A stretch of DNA of 64,000 bases from Streptomyces sp. NBC_01754 (lineage in GTDB: Bacteria; Actinomycetota; Actinomycetes; Streptomycetales; Streptomycetaceae): assembly GCF_035918015.1 (NCBI RefSeq), contig NZ_CP109132.1, positions 3,348,001 through 3,412,000 of the forward strand. The letters run 5' to 3'. The translations under genes were made by a program, and so were the position numbers. Position 1 is the stretch's first letter, and every line of letters starts with the position of its first letter. Of this stretch, positions 62,169-64,000 are shown one piece after another. The notes beneath the pieces were generated by a model. It did not search any database. It had not been told where the DNA came from and was given only the letters and a program-made list of their open reading frames with translations.

Positions 62169-64000
62169 GCCGCACCACCCTTCGTGTCCTTCTCGTCGTC
62201 AACGATCTCGGCGTCCACGACGTCGTCGTCGGCCTTGGCCTGGCTGTCACCCGCGGCGTCCGCACCGGGCGCGGCACCTTCGGCCTGAGAGTTGGCGTAC
62301 ATCGCCTGGCCCAGCTTCTGGGAGACGGCCGCGACCTTCTCGGTGGCCGTACGGATCTCGGCGCTGTCCTCGCCCTTGAGCTTCTCCTTCAGCTCGGTGA
62401 GCGCGGACTCCACCTCCGTCTTCACCTCGCCGGGGACCTTGTCCTCGTTGTCCTTGAGGAACTTCTCGGTCTGGTAGACGAGCTGCTCGCCCTGGTTGCG
62501 CGACTCGGCGGCCTCGCGGCGGGCGTGGTCCTCCTCGGCGTACTTCTCGGCTTCCTCACGCATCCGGTTGACCTCGTCCTTCGGCAGCGAGGAGCCGCCG
62601 GTGACGGTCATCTTCTGCTCCTTGCCGGTGCCGAGGTCCTTGGCGGCGACGTGCATGATGCCGTTGGCGTCGATGTCGAAGGCGACCTCGATCTGCGGCA
62701 CACCGCGCGGGGCCGGCGGCAGACCGGTCAGCTCGAACATCCCGAGCTTCTTGTTGTACGCCGCGATCTCGCGCTCGCCCTGGTAGACCTGGATCTGCAC
62801 GGACGGCTGGTTGTCCTCGGCCGTCGTGAAGATCTCGGAGCGCTTGGTCGGGATCGTGGTGTTGCGCTCGATGAGCTTCGTCATGATGCCGCCCTTGGTC
62901 TCGATACCGAGGGACAGCGGGGTGACGTCGAGGAGCAGGACGTCCTTGACCTCGCCCTTGAGGACACCGGCCTGGAGCGAGGCGCCGATGGCGACGACCT
63001 CGTCCGGGTTCACACCCTTGTTGGCCTCCTGGCCGCCGGTCAGCTCCTTGACGAGCTCCGCGACGGCGGGCATACGGGTGGAGCCACCGACGAGAACGAC
63101 GTGGTCGATCTCGGTGAGCTGGATGCCCGCGTCCTTGACGACGTTGTTGAACGGGGTCTTGCACCGGTCCAGGAGGTCGGCGGTCAGCTGCTGGAACTGC
63201 GAGCGCGTGAGCTTCTCGTCCAGGTGCAGCGGGCCCTCGGCCGACGCCGTGATGTAGGGCAGGTTGATCGTGGTCTCCGTCGAGGACGACAGCTCGATCT
63301 TCGCCTTCTCCGCGGCCTCGCGGAGACGCTGGAGAGCCATCTTGTCCTTGGACAGGTCCACGCCGTGCCCGTTGGCGAACTGCTTCACCAGGTAGTCGAC
63401 GACGCGCTGGTCCCAGTCGTCACCACCGAGGTGGTTGTCACCGTTGGTGGCCTTCACCTCGACGACGCCGTCGCCGATCTCCAGCAGGGACACGTCGAAG
63501 GTGCCGCCACCGAGGTCGAAGACGAGGATCGTCTGGTCGTCCTTGTCGAGCCCGTACGCCAGCGCGGCGGCCGTCGGCTCGTTGACGATACGCAGGACGT
63601 TCAGGCCCGCGATCTCGCCGGCCTCTTTCGTCGCCTGACGCTCGGAGTCGTTGAAGTACGCCGGGACGGTGATCACCGCGTCGGTGACCTTCTCACCCAG
63701 GTACGACTCGGCGTCGCGCTTCAGCTTCTGCAGGATGAAGGCGCTCATCTGCTGCGGGTTGAAGTTCTTGCCGTCGAGCTCGATCTTCCAGTCCGTGCCC
63801 ATGTGGCGCTTGACCGAACGGATCGTCCTGTCGACGTTGGTGACCGCCTGGCGCTTGGCGACCTCGCCGACGAGCACCTCGCCGTTCTTCGCGAAGGCGA
63901 CGACGGACGGCGTGGTCCTGGCGCCTTCGGCGTTGGTGATGACGGTGGGCTCGCCGCCTTCGAGAACGCTGACGACGGAGTTAGTCGTGCCCAGGTCGAT
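62165..64000 (-). CDS. dnaK: Molecular chaperone DnaK (Hsp70), start outside the window
   Basis: The frame is open to the right edge; the 5' end is missing by only a few codons, since the last complete codons read [21 protein letters not shown], the start of the ATPase domain. Signatures include [47 protein letters not shown] and the substrate-domain opening [14 protein letters not shown]. The C-terminal lid ends in an acidic [15 protein letters not shown] tail. It is the first gene of the heat-shock operon; its promoter and HAIR site lie beyond the window. Confidence 0.99.
   Translation of the reverse strand: MDLGTTNSVVSVLEGGEPTVITNAEGARTTPSVVAFAKNGEVLVGEVAKRQAVTNVDRTIRSVKRHMGTDWKIELDGKNFNPQQMSAFILQKLKRDAESYLGEKVTDAVITVPAYFNDSERQATKEAGEIAGLNVLRIVNEPTAAALAYGLDKDDQTILVFDLGGGTFDVSLLEIGDGVVEVKATNGDNHLGGDDWDQRVVDYLVKQFANGHGVDLSKDKMALQRLREAAEKAKIELSSSTETTINLPYITASAEGPLHLDEKLTRSQFQQLTADLLDRCKTPFNNVVKDAGIQLTEIDHVVLVGGSTRMPAVAELVKELTGGQEANKGVNPDEVVAIGASLQAGVLKGEVKDVLLLDVTPLSLGIETKGGIMTKLIERNTTIPTKRSEIFTTAEDNQPSVQIQVYQGEREIAAYNKKLGMFELTGLPPAPRGVPQIEVAFDIDANGIMHVAAKDLGTGKEQKMTVTGGSSLPKDEVNRMREEAEKYAEEDHARREAAESRNQGEQLVYQTEKFLKDNEDKVPGEVKTEVESALTELKEKLKGEDSAEIRTATEKVAAVSQKLGQAMYANSQAEGAAPGADAAGDSQAKADDDVVDAEIVDDEKDTKGGAA

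Overview
The window is chromosomal DNA of a Streptomyces or a very close actinomycete. Evidence: very high GC with GC-rich third positions in every gene, frequent GTG/TTG starts, secreted chitinases behind chitin-type promoter repeats, a parS core of the Streptomyces type, and the dnaK-grpE-dnaJ-hspR heat-shock cluster with a HAIR operator at clpB. From about 12.6 kb onward the gene order (sigma factor, asd, ask, DUF5063, recR, ybaB ... purA ... kynureninase, tryptophan dioxygenase ... fba, pyrE ... spermidine synthase ... clpB ... hspR, dnaJ, grpE, dnaK) matches what I remember of the conserved core of the S. coelicolor chromosome not far from oriC. That comparison is from memory and was not run.

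Layout. 0-12.5 kb: tail of an LCP cell-wall ligase, an ArsR-MgtA metal-transport pair, TerD, HtpG, a secreted GDSL lipase, a SnoaL-like protein, an S9 peptidase and SURF1. 12.6-21.4 kb: a sigma factor with a coupled membrane partner, the aspartate-pathway pair ask-asd, DUF5063, recR, ybaB, a SLATT membrane protein and a protein of unknown function. 21.5-28.9 kb: GntR and PucR regulators, two paralogous secreted GH19 chitinases, and a receptor-type Ser/Thr kinase. 28.9-40.2 kb: purA, a degenerate diacylglycerol-kinase-fold protein, a small membrane protein, a two-component system running into a cytochrome P450, a tryptophan-to-anthranilate kynurenine operon, DUF3151 and a DHA2 exporter. 40.3-55.7 kb: a tRNA-like element, a MalY-type aminotransferase carrying a hexanucleotide repeat, fba, an aldose epimerase, pyrE (with parS in its terminator), a CoxG-like protein, spermidine synthase, DUF2617, a Gly-rich membrane peptide, an aminotransferase, YbjN, an MFS protein, clpB and an F420/PPOX oxidoreductase.

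55.7-59.7 kb is the part that looks least described. A short secreted protein made of ten D/E-I-G-W repeats is translationally coupled to a 106-residue protein that looks like a Rieske-fold remnant without iron ligands. Divergent from it are two tandem paralogous HTH regulators, the second without a recognisable start codon, then a multiply frameshifted JmjC/cupin oxygenase pseudogene. A perfect inverted repeat lies in the divergent promoter. I consider this the best candidate for an uncharacterised peptide or signalling system. The window ends in the heat-shock operon, with dnaK running off the right edge; HspR, its last gene, should repress both that operon and clpB.
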